64,000 bases of DNA, taken from assembly GCA_039808985.1 (NCBI GenBank), contig JBDHUC010000003.1, positions 1 to 64,000 of the forward strand, read 5' to 3'. The stretch is from SXRF01 sp039808985 (GTDB lineage: Bacteria > Pseudomonadota > Alphaproteobacteria > Rickettsiales > SXRF01). Made by a program: the position numbers and the translations under genes. Below the pieces are notes generated by a model that did not search any database, had not been told where the DNA came from, and saw only the letters and a list, made by a program, of their open reading frames with translations. How positions within the stretch are numbered: the stretch's first letter is position 1; every line of letters begins with the position of its first letter. Positions 25,476 to 33,746 of this stretch are shown here, piece after piece.

Positions 25476-25802
25476 CTAGCCTTTCATCATATTAACATCC
25501 TCAACCGCGATAGAACCGCGGTTACGGAAATAGATAACCAGTATCGCAAGGCCAATCGCGGCCTCGGCGGCGGCAACCGTAAGCACGAACATGGCAAATA
25601 CCTGCCCGGTCAAATCACCAAGCTTTACCGAAAAAGCCACAAAATTGATATTTACCGAAAGAAGTATAAGCTCAATAGACATAAGTATTGTGATGATATT
25701 CTTACGGTTTAAGAAAATTCCGCACACGCCAATGGTAAATAAAAGGCTAGATAGAACAAGGTAATGAAAAATACCAATACTTCCGAAAAAAACATGATCC
25801 AT
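25476..25802 (-). CDS. nuoK: NADH-quinone oxidoreductase subunit K
   Basis: Three-helix membrane subunit of complex I, 108 residues. It contains the conserved Glu in MSIELILLSVNINFVAF and the second in TVAAAEAAIGLAILVIYFR, both required for proton transfer in studied homologs. A GAGGG about 9 bases before the ATG serves as ribosome-binding site. That word is also the end of a 12-bp direct repeat flanking the element at 25819-25937. Confidence 0.96.
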   Translation of the reverse strand: MDHVFFGSIGIFHYLVLSSLLFTIGVCGIFLNRKNIITILMSIELILLSVNINFVAFSVKLGDLTGQVFAMFVLTVAAAEAAIGLAILVIYFRNRGSIAVEDVNMMKG

Positions 25803-25806
25803 TACA

Positions 25807-25949
25807 AAATTCCCTCGCTGTCATTCTGTGAGGTGTCCACTTCTTTTGTGGGCAACGGCACAGAATCTCCACCAATTATAAACAGACCCTGTGCTGCGGC
25901 TACACCGCCCACAGGATGACCAATGCCCATATTCATGAAATTCCCTCGC
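25807..25949. repeat. Palindromic element flanked by a 12-bp direct repeat between nuoK and nuoJ
   Basis: AAATTCCCTCGC occurs at 25807-25818 and again at 25938-25949. One copy lies in the nuoK leader and the other spans the last codons of nuoJ. Between them, 119 bp holds two dyads: ATTCTGTG with CACAGAAT, and CCTGTG with CACAGG. It ends CACAGGATGAC, a word shared with spacers at 56640-56730 and, in part, 41761-41792. This is the expected outcome of a small mobile repeat insertion with target duplication. No reading frame is present. Confidence 0.65.
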
Positions 25950-26556
25950 CAGATTTTACAGAAACGATTTCTATTCCTAACTCCTTGGTCCTGGCAAGCT
26001 GTTTGGCAATATTTTGTTTGCGCACCCCTACCCTCTCACGCTTGGTCAGCACTATTGCACCAATCATCGCTATAAGAAGTATCAATCCCGCAACCTGGAA
26101 AGCATAGGCATAGCCTGTATATAGAACCGAACCAATGGCAACAGTATTGCTGGTTTCCGCGCTCGGCTCGATTATATTACGCGCAGACGCAAAAGCAGTT
26201 TTTTTAGAAAGGGAACTGTAGAAAATAAAGATAAACTCGGCAAAAATAATTGCTGCAACCCCAGCCCCCAGAGGAAGGTATTTAAGGAACGAACCACGCA
26301 TCTCAGCAAAATTTATGTTAAGCATCATAACAACAAACAGGAACAGGACAGCAACTGCGCCTACATAAACAATTACCAGGGTCATCGCTATATATTCCGC
26401 ACCAAGCAATACAAATAATCCGGCAGCATTAAAAAACGCCAGTATCAAGAAGAACACCGAATGCACAGGGTTCTTGCTGGAAATAACCATTCCCGCCGAA
26501 AGCACAGTCAGCCCGGCAAATATATAGAACATCAGCGTTGCGATATTATCGGCCAT
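25933..26556 (-). CDS. nuoJ: NADH-quinone oxidoreductase subunit J
   Basis: Membrane subunit of complex I with five helices, 207 residues. Family blocks are MVISSKNPVHSVFFLILAFFNAAGLFVLLGAEYIAMTLV, split by the family's central turn, and VYVGAVAVLFLFVVMML on helix three, where complex I homologs form a pi-bulge. The polar C-terminal tail beyond residue 180 (RTKELGIEIVSVKSGEGIS) is longer than in some homologs. It overlaps the direct repeat next to nuoK. Confidence 0.95.
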   Translation of the reverse strand: MADNIATLMFYIFAGLTVLSAGMVISSKNPVHSVFFLILAFFNAAGLFVLLGAEYIAMTLVIVYVGAVAVLFLFVVMMLNINFAEMRGSFLKYLPLGAGVAAIIFAEFIFIFYSSLSKKTAFASARNIIEPSAETSNTVAIGSVLYTGYAYAFQVAGLILLIAMIGAIVLTKRERVGVRKQNIAKQLARTKELGIEIVSVKSGEGIS

Positions 26557-26559
26557 CTT

Positions 26560-27045
26560 TTACCTGTATCTTTCATCAGCAAGCAGGTTAGCCGCCAGCG
26601 CGCTTTCCCAGCGGTCGCCATTGGCCAGGAGCTTTTCTTTATTATACAATAACTCTTCATGGGTTTCCGCTGCGAATTCGAAGTTCGGCCCTTCAACAAT
26701 AGCATCTACCGGGCAGGCTTCCTGGCAGAAGCCGCAATATATGCACTTGGTCATATCTATGTCATAGCGCGTGGTGCGGCGCGAACCATCCCCGCGAGCT
26801 TCAGCTTCGATAGTTATAGCCTGCGCAGGGCAGATAGCCTCGCAGAGCTTGCAGGCTATACAACGCTCCTCGCCGTTTGGATAACGGCGCAGGGCATGCT
26901 CGCCGCGAAAGCGCGGACTTAGAGGCCCTTTTTCATATGGATAGTTTATAGTAACAGGCTTTTTAAACATGTATTTAAGGGTCAGCATGAAGCCCGACAC
27001 AAGCTCTGCCAATAAAAAAGCCCTCGCTGTCCTAGTTGCCTTCAC
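26560..27045 (-). CDS. nuoI: NADH-quinone oxidoreductase subunit I (two 4Fe-4S clusters)
   Basis: Ferredoxin-like subunit of the peripheral arm carrying clusters N6a and N6b. Two motifs are visible: CIACKLCEAICPAQAI and CIYCGFCQEACPVDAI. A GTG at 27045 is preferred: GGGAG lies 8 bases upstream and the product then begins KATRTARAFLLAELVSGF, as in alphaproteobacterial homologs. An in-frame TTG at 27063 is a weaker choice. The 5' end overlaps the 3' end of the inserted DedA gene by 14 bp. Confidence 0.95.
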   Translation of the reverse strand: MKATRTARAFLLAELVSGFMLTLKYMFKKPVTINYPYEKGPLSPRFRGEHALRRYPNGEERCIACKLCEAICPAQAITIEAEARGDGSRRTTRYDIDMTKCIYCGFCQEACPVDAIVEGPNFEFAAETHEELLYNKEKLLANGDRWESALAANLLADERYR

Positions 27046-27667
27046 TATCTTCACTCCCTGCAATCTTTTTTCCTAAACGCGATATATAAAATATAATCCC
27101 AACTATTACAAGCAACACAACCACGCCGGAAATATATGGCAGGTAATGATGCACCATCTCTTTATTATCGCCGATGAGATAACCTACTGTGGTAAGTATT
27201 GTCATCCATATCCCACTGCCAAGGCTTGTGTAAATACAGAATTTTTTTAAATCCATATGGCCAAGGCCAGCCGGAAAAGCGATGAAATGCCTGAGGCCTG
27301 GTATTAACCTGCCGGTAAAGGTTGAAATATCACCGTGCTTGCTGAAGAATTTATCCAGCTTATCGATCTTTTCATGGGTAAAGAAAAAATATTTTCCGTA
27401 GGCGTAGAAAAATTTACGCCCCAGGTAATAAGCTATATAATAGTTGGCAAGAGAGCCTCCCAAAGCCCCAAGCGTGGCCAGGCCCACTACAACAAAGAAA
27501 TTCATATGCCCCTGCTGGACCAAAACACCGGCAGGAACCATGGTCACTTCTCCTGGTATAGGCACAAATGTGCTTTCCAGAAATGACATGATAAAAATAC
27601 CCAGGTAACCAAAATGGTGTACGAAATCAACCAGCCATTGACCAAATGCTTCAAGTGTATGTCCCAT
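27032..27667 (-). CDS. DedA/SNARE-associated family membrane protein
   Basis: DedA proteins are multi-pass inner-membrane proteins needed for envelope homeostasis, and some act as polyprenyl-phosphate or lipid flippases. The product is about 211 residues. Family blocks are FLESTFVPIPGEVTMVPAG near the N-terminus, ALGGSLANYYIAYYLGRKF, and the FTGRLIPGLRHFIAFPAGLGHM motif with the conserved Arg-Pro pair. The ATG at 27667 lies two bases after the nuoH stop. The gene sits inside the complex I operon between nuoH and nuoI, where it is not normally found, and is presumably co-transcribed. Confidence 0.9.
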   Translation of the reverse strand: MGHTLEAFGQWLVDFVHHFGYLGIFIMSFLESTFVPIPGEVTMVPAGVLVQQGHMNFFVVVGLATLGALGGSLANYYIAYYLGRKFFYAYGKYFFFTHEKIDKLDKFFSKHGDISTFTGRLIPGLRHFIAFPAGLGHMDLKKFCIYTSLGSGIWMTILTTVGYLIGDNKEMVHHYLPYISGVVVLLVIVGIIFYISRLGKKIAGSEDSEGN

Positions 27668-27669
27668 GC

Positions 27670-28680
27670 CTATGCCGCCCAGAAAACAACGTAAGCCGAG
27701 GTAAGAACCACCCATACAAGTGACAACGGCAGAAAAACTTTCCACCCTAGGCGCATCAACTGGTCATAACGATAGCGCGGCAGGGTAGCGCGTGCCCAGA
27801 TGAAAGTGAACAGGCAAAGGCAGATTTTAAGCATGAACCAGATAAACCCCGGTATCAGGTTGAACAGCGCAATATCAGCCGGGGCCTGCCATCCGCCAAG
27901 GAATAATATGGAAGTCATCCCTGACATAAGTATCATATTGGCGTATTCACCGAGGAAGAACAGCGCAAAGGACATTGAGGAATATTCAACGTTATAACCA
28001 GAAACCAGCTCCGCCTCCGCTTCCGGCAGGTCAAAAGGATGGCGGTTGGTTTCTGCAAGAGCTGAGATAAAAAATACAACGAACATAGGGAACAAACCAC
28101 CGAAGGCATGCCAGTGCAAAATGCCGCCTGACTGGGCGTTGACTATGTCGCCAAGATTTAGTGAGCCAACTAACATAAGCACCGTAACTATTACAAAACC
28201 TATTGATACTTCGTAAGAAACCATTTGCGCACTGGAACGTATCGCCCCTAAAAAAGCATATTTTGAGTTACTCGCCCACCCCGCCATTATTATTCCGTAA
28301 ACACTTAATGAAGAAATGGCGAACAGATATAATACGCCTACGTTAATATTGGCGATCACAAAATCCTGGGAAAGAGGGATAACTGCCCAGCCAAGAAGAG
28401 CCAGCATAAAAGTCAGCATCGGCGCCATAAGGAATATTACCCGGCTGGATTCGGAAGGAATAATTGTTTCCTTGAGAAATAATTTAAGCCCGTCAGCAAA
28501 AGGCTGGAGAAGCCCCCAGAAGCCGGTCACATTTGGCCCCCTGCGCAGTTGCATGGCAGCAATCACCTTACGCTCGGCAAGCGTAAGCATGGCGACACAT
28601 ATAAGCAAAGGCACCACCAGGAGCAATATCTTGCCCAGTATTATCAGTAGCGGCATAAGCATATTAAAAAAATCCTGCAT
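27670..28680 (-). CDS. nuoH: NADH-quinone oxidoreductase subunit H
   Basis: Heel subunit of complex I that forms much of the quinone chamber, 336 residues with eight helices. Conserved blocks are AERKVIAAMQLRRGPNVTGFWGLLQPFADGLKLF near residues 35-70, GWASNSKYAFLGAIRSSAQMVSYEVS, and AETNRHPFDLPEAEAELVSGYNVEYSSM near 205-235. It begins one base after nuoG and is followed by the DedA gene. Confidence 0.97.
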   Translation of the reverse strand: MQDFFNMLMPLLIILGKILLLVVPLLICVAMLTLAERKVIAAMQLRRGPNVTGFWGLLQPFADGLKLFLKETIIPSESSRVIFLMAPMLTFMLALLGWAVIPLSQDFVIANINVGVLYLFAISSLSVYGIIMAGWASNSKYAFLGAIRSSAQMVSYEVSIGFVIVTVLMLVGSLNLGDIVNAQSGGILHWHAFGGLFPMFVVFFISALAETNRHPFDLPEAEAELVSGYNVEYSSMSFALFFLGEYANMILMSGMTSILFLGGWQAPADIALFNLIPGFIWFMLKICLCLFTFIWARATLPRYRYDQLMRLGWKVFLPLSLVWVVLTSAYVVFWAA

Positions 28681-28681
28681 A

Positions 28682-30751
28682 TCAGGCTACCCTTTTTGTT
28701 TGCTGGGCTGCTGCTTCGCGGGTGCATTCAGCCATGGTTTTACTTGCGCGCGAAATAGGGTCAGTCATATAGAAATTGGTTATGAACTCGTCAAACGGAG
28801 CAGCGCTTATAACCACGCGCCCCTGCGCTATCTCACCTTCCTGTGTTGGCGAAGGCGTTATTTCACCAATATTTGCAAAATGTGGCGCTGTTTTTTCAAT
28901 GCGCGCACGAAGCTGCTCAATATTATTATAAGGAAGCGGCTTCCCAAGCAAATCGGAAAGTGCGCGCAGGATCTTCCAGTCCTCCCTGGCCTTGCCAACC
29001 GGAAAGACAGCACGCCTGGTGCGCTGCACCCGCCCCTCCATATTGACATAGGTAGCATCTTTTTCGGTATAGGTGGCGGCCGGCAGGATAACATCGGCGC
29101 GGTGCGCACCATCATCGCCATGGCTACCCTGATATACGACAAAAGCATTGCCAAGCAGCCCCATATCAAACTCATCGGCGCCAAGCAGGTACACCATTTT
29201 TATTTTATAATCGGCGCAACCAGCAAATATCTCCGCGATATTCCGTCCGCCTTCCCTGGGCACAAACCCAAGATCAAGCGCCCCTACCCGGCCTGCCGCA
29301 TGGTGGAGAATATTAAACCCGTTCCAGCCATCTTTTATAACGCCGTATTTTTTTGCAATCTGCTTGGCAGCGGCAAATATCGCCGCGCCATCATTGCGCC
29401 CAACCGCCGCAGTACCAAGTATGATAACGGGATTTTTAGCCTGTTCCAGCACCTGCGCCAGAGGATGGGTCCCCAGTGCTATGTCGGAGAGAACCCGTGG
29501 ATCATTGCCAAAAGAATATACCGGATAGTTAAAATCACTGTCGCTGCCTATAGAATATACTTTAAGGCCGCCGCGAAGATAGGTTTTACGAATCCTGGCA
29601 TTTAAAAGCGCAGCTTCCTTGCGCGGATTTGCGCCGATAAGCAGTATCATATCCGCCTTCTCAATCCCGGCTATGGTTGTATTGAACAGGTAATTAGAAC
29701 GGCTGGATGCATCATACATCGCACCGTCCTGCCTGCAATCACGATTGGCAACGCCTATGCTGTCAAGCACATCGCCCAGGGCCATCACGCTTTCCGCACA
29801 GGCAAGGTTTCCTGACAGGGCCGCGATCTCTGATGGCATGAATTCCTGCATTTTTTTTGCAACCAGCGCCAATGCATCATCCCAGCCTGCCTCATGCAGC
29901 TTGCCGTCATTGCCGCGAATATAAGGACGGTCAAGGCGCTGGACACGAAGCCCATCGCAGGCATGGCGGGTTTTATCGGAAATCCATTCCTCATTTATGT
30001 CCTCATGCACACGCGGCAATATACGCAGCACCGCTTCACCCCGGCTGTCAACGCGGATGTTGGAGCCTACTGCGTCCAGCACGTCTATACTCTCGGTCTT
30101 GGTAAGTTCCCACGGACGGGCGGAGAAAGCGTACGGCCTGCTGGTAAGCGCACCGACCGGGCAGAGATCCACAAGATTGCCGGAAAGTTCCGATGTAAGG
30201 GATTTTTCGACATAAGTTCCGATCTCCATATGCTCGCCGCGGCCAAAAGCACCAAGCTCAGGAACACCAGCAATCTCAGTTGCGAAACGTACACAGCGGG
30301 TGCAATGTATGCAGCGGGTCATCTCTGTTTTTACTATCGGCCCCATATATTTATTTTCAACGCCGCGCTTATGCTCCTTGTAACGGCTTATACCACTTCC
30401 GTAAGCCATAGCCTGGTCCTGCAGGTCGCACTCGCCCCCCTGATCGCAAATCGGGCAGTCCAGCGGATGGTTTATGAGCAAAAATTCCATAACCCCTTCA
30501 CGGGCTTTTTTAACCATGGGCGAATTGGTCTTTACCACCATATTATCGGCGCAGGGAAGCGCGCAGCTTGCCTGAGGCTTTGGCGGCCCAGGCGCAACTT
30601 CCACAAGGCACATGCGGCAGTTGCCAGCGATAGCAAGGCGCTCATGGTAGCAAAAACGGGGTATTTCAATGCCCAGGCGCTCAGCCGCCTGTATTATAAC
30701 AGTGCCGTTTTCTACTTCTATTTCCTGTCCGTCTATCGTTAGTTTAGGCAT
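28682..30751 (-). CDS. nuoG: NADH-quinone oxidoreductase subunit G
   Basis: Iron-sulfur subunit of the NADH dehydrogenase arm, about 689 residues. The N-terminus has a 2Fe-2S domain (RFCYHERLAIAGNCRMC) and a His/Cys 4Fe-4S motif ending CPICDQGGECDLQDQAM. A second ferredoxin-type set begins CIHCTRCVRFATEIAG. A molybdopterin-oxidoreductase-like domain fills the C-terminal two thirds, presumably without molybdenum as in other NuoG proteins. ATG 30751 gives the family start MPKLTIDGQEIEV. A TTG four codons upstream is less likely. The start overlaps the hicA stop. Confidence 0.96.
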   Translation of the reverse strand: MPKLTIDGQEIEVENGTVIIQAAERLGIEIPRFCYHERLAIAGNCRMCLVEVAPGPPKPQASCALPCADNMVVKTNSPMVKKAREGVMEFLLINHPLDCPICDQGGECDLQDQAMAYGSGISRYKEHKRGVENKYMGPIVKTEMTRCIHCTRCVRFATEIAGVPELGAFGRGEHMEIGTYVEKSLTSELSGNLVDLCPVGALTSRPYAFSARPWELTKTESIDVLDAVGSNIRVDSRGEAVLRILPRVHEDINEEWISDKTRHACDGLRVQRLDRPYIRGNDGKLHEAGWDDALALVAKKMQEFMPSEIAALSGNLACAESVMALGDVLDSIGVANRDCRQDGAMYDASSRSNYLFNTTIAGIEKADMILLIGANPRKEAALLNARIRKTYLRGGLKVYSIGSDSDFNYPVYSFGNDPRVLSDIALGTHPLAQVLEQAKNPVIILGTAAVGRNDGAAIFAAAKQIAKKYGVIKDGWNGFNILHHAAGRVGALDLGFVPREGGRNIAEIFAGCADYKIKMVYLLGADEFDMGLLGNAFVVYQGSHGDDGAHRADVILPAATYTEKDATYVNMEGRVQRTRRAVFPVGKAREDWKILRALSDLLGKPLPYNNIEQLRARIEKTAPHFANIGEITPSPTQEGEIAQGRVVISAAPFDEFITNFYMTDPISRASKTMAECTREAAAQQTKRVA

Positions 30752-30752
30752 T

Positions 30753-30950
30753 TTAATTCTCAAATTCCTGCTTAGTTAAACCAGATTGCTTTATGATTGA
30801 ACCAAAAGTCCCGATTGGTATATCTTTTCTTGGATGCGGAACAATTACCTGATTTATTCCATTCCGCAATTTTACGTGACTACCATTTTGTGACTTCACA
30901 ACAAAACCATTTCTTTCTAACACCTGTATAATATGTCGGGAACTAACCAT
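30753..30950 (-). CDS. hicA: HicA-type mRNA interferase toxin
   Basis: A 65-residue protein with the double-stranded RNA-binding-like HicA fold. It has VLERNGFVVKSQNGSHVKLRNG, including the catalytic His of the GSH motif, then QVIVPHPRKDIPIGTFGSIIKQSGL. HicA toxins cleave mRNA and tmRNA independently of the ribosome. The gene lies 3 bp after hicB on the same strand and overlaps the nuoG start region, wedged between nuoF and nuoG. It must therefore be transcribed through the complex I operon unless it has its own promoter. Confidence 0.9.
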   Translation of the reverse strand: MVSSRHIIQVLERNGFVVKSQNGSHVKLRNGINQVIVPHPRKDIPIGTFGSIIKQSGLTKQEFEN

Positions 30951-30953
30951 TTA

Positions 30954-31169
30954 CTAGGCCTGAATATCCTGCTCGGCAATCATCGCAAGTTCTACAGGAG
31001 TATAATTTATATCGCCAACACCATCTTCTTCAAAATACAACTCCAAAGCTTCTTTCATATTCTTTTGAGCTTCGTCCAAAGTTTCGCCAAAAGTTGAAAG
31101 CTCAAAATTAAGGCATTTTGTAACGAAATATTTGCCTTCTTTGTATATTACGTATTTTACATTGTGCAT
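30954..31169 (-). CDS. hicB: HicB-type antitoxin
   Basis: Antitoxin of about 71 residues with the partial RNase H-like HicB fold. It has NVKYVIYKEGKYFVTKCLNFELSTFGETLDEAQKNMKEALELYFEE, the standard HicB N-domain. The C-terminus is short (ELAMIAEQDIQA) with no evident helix-turn-helix or ribbon-helix-helix domain, so it may not bind DNA strongly. ATG 31169 is preferred over 31181 because a GGGG stretch lies six bases upstream. It precedes hicA by 3 bp, so both are presumably made from one message. Confidence 0.88.
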   Translation of the reverse strand: MHNVKYVIYKEGKYFVTKCLNFELSTFGETLDEAQKNMKEALELYFEEDGVGDINYTPVELAMIAEQDIQA

Positions 31170-31243
31170 TTTCTGCCCCATAATTTTATATTACATAATT
31201 TTTACTATAACTTGCCGCCATTGCGAACATAGCGAAGCATTCA

Positions 31244-32521
31244 TCATGCAGCCCTCCGCGAAAATTCGGCTATGCGGCGCTCGATCTCAGGACGGAAATG
31301 GCGGACCAGCCCCTGAACCGGCCAGGCAGCAGCATCACCCAGCGCGCAAATAGTATGGCCTTCAATGCGCCCGGCAACATCCAGCATCTGGTCTATATCG
31401 GAAACCTGGGCACGCCCCTCGACCATGCGCTCCATCATCCGCCACAGCCAGCCGGTACCTTCCCGGCAGGGTGTGCATTGCCCGCAGGATTCATGGGTAT
31501 AAAACTTGGAAAGACGGGCTATCGCCCTTACCACATCGGTCGATTTATCCATAACAATAACTGCGGCTGTGCCCAGCCCGGACCTTACAGCCTTCAAGCT
31601 GTCAAAATCCATAAGCACTGTATCGCATATCTCTTTTGGCAGCAGCGGAACAGAAGAACCGCCTGGAATTATGGCAAGAAGATTATCCCAGCCACCGCGC
31701 ACGCCGCCAGCATGTTTTTCGATAAGGTCTTTTAGAGGGATTCCCATTTCCTCTTCCACGTTGCATGGCTTGTTCACATGCCCGGAAATGCAGAATACCT
31801 TAGTTCCGACATTATTGGGGCGGCCAATACCAGCAAACCAGGCCGGGCTGCGCCTGAGTATCGTTGGCACTACCGCTATAGATTCAACATTATTAACCGT
31901 GGTAGGGCAACCCCACAGCCCCATTGCCGCCGGGAAAGGCGGTTTCAGGCGCGGCTGGCCTTTTTTTCCTTCGAGCGATTCGATAAGCGCCATTTCCTCG
32001 CCGCAAATATACGCGCCCGCGCCACGATGCACGAACACGTCAATATCAACCCCGCTGCCACAGGCATTCTTACCTATAAGCCCGGCTTCGTAAGCCTCTG
32101 CTATCGCGTATTCCAGCCTGTCGGCCTCTTCGCGGAACTCGCCGCGCACATAAATGTAGGCGGCAACAGCGCGCATGGCAAAACAGGCTATCAGGCAACC
32201 TTCGATGAGCTTGTGCGGCTCGTGACGCATCATGTCGCGATCCTTACAGGTCCCCGGTTCGCCCTCATCGGCATTTACCACCAGATAGGACGGGCGGCCA
32301 TCAGATTTTTTGGGCATGAACGACCATTTAACCCCGGTGGAAAAACCAGCGCCACCGCGCCCACGCAGGCCAGAAGCCTTTACTTCCTCAATTATCGCAT
32401 CCTCGCCTTTGGCAAGTATAGACCTGGTATTGTCCCAATCGCCGCGCGCACGCGCTCCCGCAAGTTTCCAGTCATCGAAACCATAGAGGTTGGTAAAAAT
32501 TCTGTCTTCCTGTTTAAGCAT
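31244..32521 (-). CDS. nuoF: NADH-quinone oxidoreductase subunit F
   Basis: Complex I subunit that binds NADH and FMN and carries cluster N3, 425 residues. Seen are the FMN/NADH glycine loop GLRGRGGAGFSTGVKWSFMP near 50, VVNADEGEPGTCKDRDMM near 90, and the cluster motif ESCGQCTPCREGTGW near 350. The 5' base is shared with the nuoE stop. Downstream, 62 bp and then hicBA separate it from nuoG, where direct adjacency is usual. Confidence 0.97.
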   Translation of the reverse strand: MLKQEDRIFTNLYGFDDWKLAGARARGDWDNTRSILAKGEDAIIEEVKASGLRGRGGAGFSTGVKWSFMPKKSDGRPSYLVVNADEGEPGTCKDRDMMRHEPHKLIEGCLIACFAMRAVAAYIYVRGEFREEADRLEYAIAEAYEAGLIGKNACGSGVDIDVFVHRGAGAYICGEEMALIESLEGKKGQPRLKPPFPAAMGLWGCPTTVNNVESIAVVPTILRRSPAWFAGIGRPNNVGTKVFCISGHVNKPCNVEEEMGIPLKDLIEKHAGGVRGGWDNLLAIIPGGSSVPLLPKEICDTVLMDFDSLKAVRSGLGTAAVIVMDKSTDVVRAIARLSKFYTHESCGQCTPCREGTGWLWRMMERMVEGRAQVSDIDQMLDVAGRIEGHTICALGDAAAWPVQGLVRHFRPEIERRIAEFSRRAA

Positions 32522-33132
32522 TATGACCCCGCAGAATTATTTTTTGGTTCGCTGGATCTGCGCCCATTCTGTGGACCGGGCTTTGGTGTTTCACCCTTAG
32601 CCAGAGAATCTATAAGTTGGACAACTGACTCTGTGGATAAATCCTCGTAATAGCTAGCATCACCGCCAAAACTTGTTGCCTGGCACATAGGCGCATTTAC
32701 ACATGCGCCAAGACATTCAACCTCGCGCAAGGTGAATTGTCCATCAGGAGTAGTTTCCCCTATCCCAATTCCCAGCCGCTTCTCGCAAGCCTCGACTATT
32801 TCCGAAGAGCCGCGTAACCAGCATGGGGTTGTGGTACAAATCTCAACAAGATGCCTGCCCACCGGCTCAAGATTATACATTGTATAAAAACTTGCCACCT
32901 CATAGACCCTGACCGGAGGCATGCCCAGCATTGCAGCAACGTAATCCATAGCCACCTTGGGAAGCCAGTTGTTATTCTGCTTCTGCGCCAGCGCCAGCAA
33001 TGGCATTACAGCACTTTGCTGCCGCCCTTGCGGATATTTATTTGCTATGGCCTGCGCCTTTTCAAAATTATCCTGCGTGAACTCAAAGCTTTGAGGCTCT
33101 ATATCCGGTCTGTAATGGTATTTATTGCTCAT
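32521..33132 (-). CDS. nuoE: NADH-quinone oxidoreductase subunit E
   Basis: Thioredoxin-like 2Fe-2S subunit carrying cluster N1a, 203 residues. The ligand motif is CTTTPCWLRGS followed about 35 residues later by CLGACVNAP. An upstream helical domain includes YVAAMLGMPPVRVYEVASFYTMY. A Pro/Lys/Asn-rich tail of about 30 residues (GETPKPGPQNGRRSSEPKN) extends past the core. It overlaps nuoF by one base. Confidence 0.96.
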   Translation of the reverse strand: MSNKYHYRPDIEPQSFEFTQDNFEKAQAIANKYPQGRQQSAVMPLLALAQKQNNNWLPKVAMDYVAAMLGMPPVRVYEVASFYTMYNLEPVGRHLVEICTTTPCWLRGSSEIVEACEKRLGIGIGETTPDGQFTLREVECLGACVNAPMCQATSFGGDASYYEDLSTESVVQLIDSLAKGETPKPGPQNGRRSSEPKNNSAGS

Positions 33133-33143
33133 GATTTTATAAT

Positions 33144-33746
33144 TTATTCTGAATTGCCAGGAAGATTTACCGGTGGTTGCTGTGATTCAAACTCAGGAAA
33201 CATTTTCTGATAAACTTTTACCAGACGTCCACGAGCTGACTTTTTAGGTGGCATTAACAATAACTGCCCGACAAGGAACGGGCCTGAGCTGGCAGCAACA
33301 ACAAAGCAGGCCAGACTGTCAACCGCAACACGATCCTTATAAAAATACAGATTGCCACTCTGGTTTAAAGTATATTGCTGGGTGTTGCTTATCTGCGATA
33401 ATGCCACCTTCTTTACTTCCGCTAAAGTTACAGCATGCAGTATGCTCTCATAATGCCCATAGCGGCTATCGGCATTAAATACATAAAACTGCAGGGGGTG
33501 ATCTGTGTAATTTCTAATCTCACGGCCAGATGGCACCTCATATATCATAAGCAGCTTCCACATGCCAATCAGGTTTTCCTTGGTGCAGAATGTAGAAGGC
33601 GGAAGCTTGGGAAAAACATCAAGGCTGCTGGTTGGCTGGCGCTCTATAGTAACCTGCGGATCTGGCATCTGTGCATATGCCGGAAATACGGACAAAGCGG
33701 CAAAAACCACAGCCAATATAATTTTGTTCATATAATATTTTTTCAT
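33144..33746 (-). CDS. Predicted secreted protein of unknown function in the nuo operon
   Basis: A 200-residue protein with a signal peptide. A basic MKKYYMNK leads into a hydrophobic core and an AYA-Q cleavage site near residue 25. The mature part has LIGMWKLLMIYEVPSG, faintly like the GxW strand of lipocalin-like barrels, and a basic Pro-rich C-terminus. It is not a complex I subunit that I recognise. The ATG at 33746 overlaps the nuoD stop in an ATGA, which implies coupling to nuoD. It sits between nuoD and nuoE, which are normally adjacent. Confidence 0.75.
   Translation of the reverse strand: MKKYYMNKIILAVVFAALSVFPAYAQMPDPQVTIERQPTSSLDVFPKLPPSTFCTKENLIGMWKLLMIYEVPSGREIRNYTDHPLQFYVFNADSRYGHYESILHAVTLAEVKKVALSQISNTQQYTLNQSGNLYFYKDRVAVDSLACFVVAASSGPFLVGQLLLMPPKKSARGRLVKVYQKMFPEFESQQPPVNLPGNSE

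Noticed and set aside
28316..29605. Plus-strand open frame of 429 codons opposite nuoH and nuoG
   Set aside because: It lies wholly antisense to two unmistakable complex I genes. The product has no family features, so it is a chance frame.
31778..32650. Plus-strand frame of 290 codons opposite nuoF and nuoE
   Set aside because: Antisense to strongly conserved genes, no domain, no start signal.
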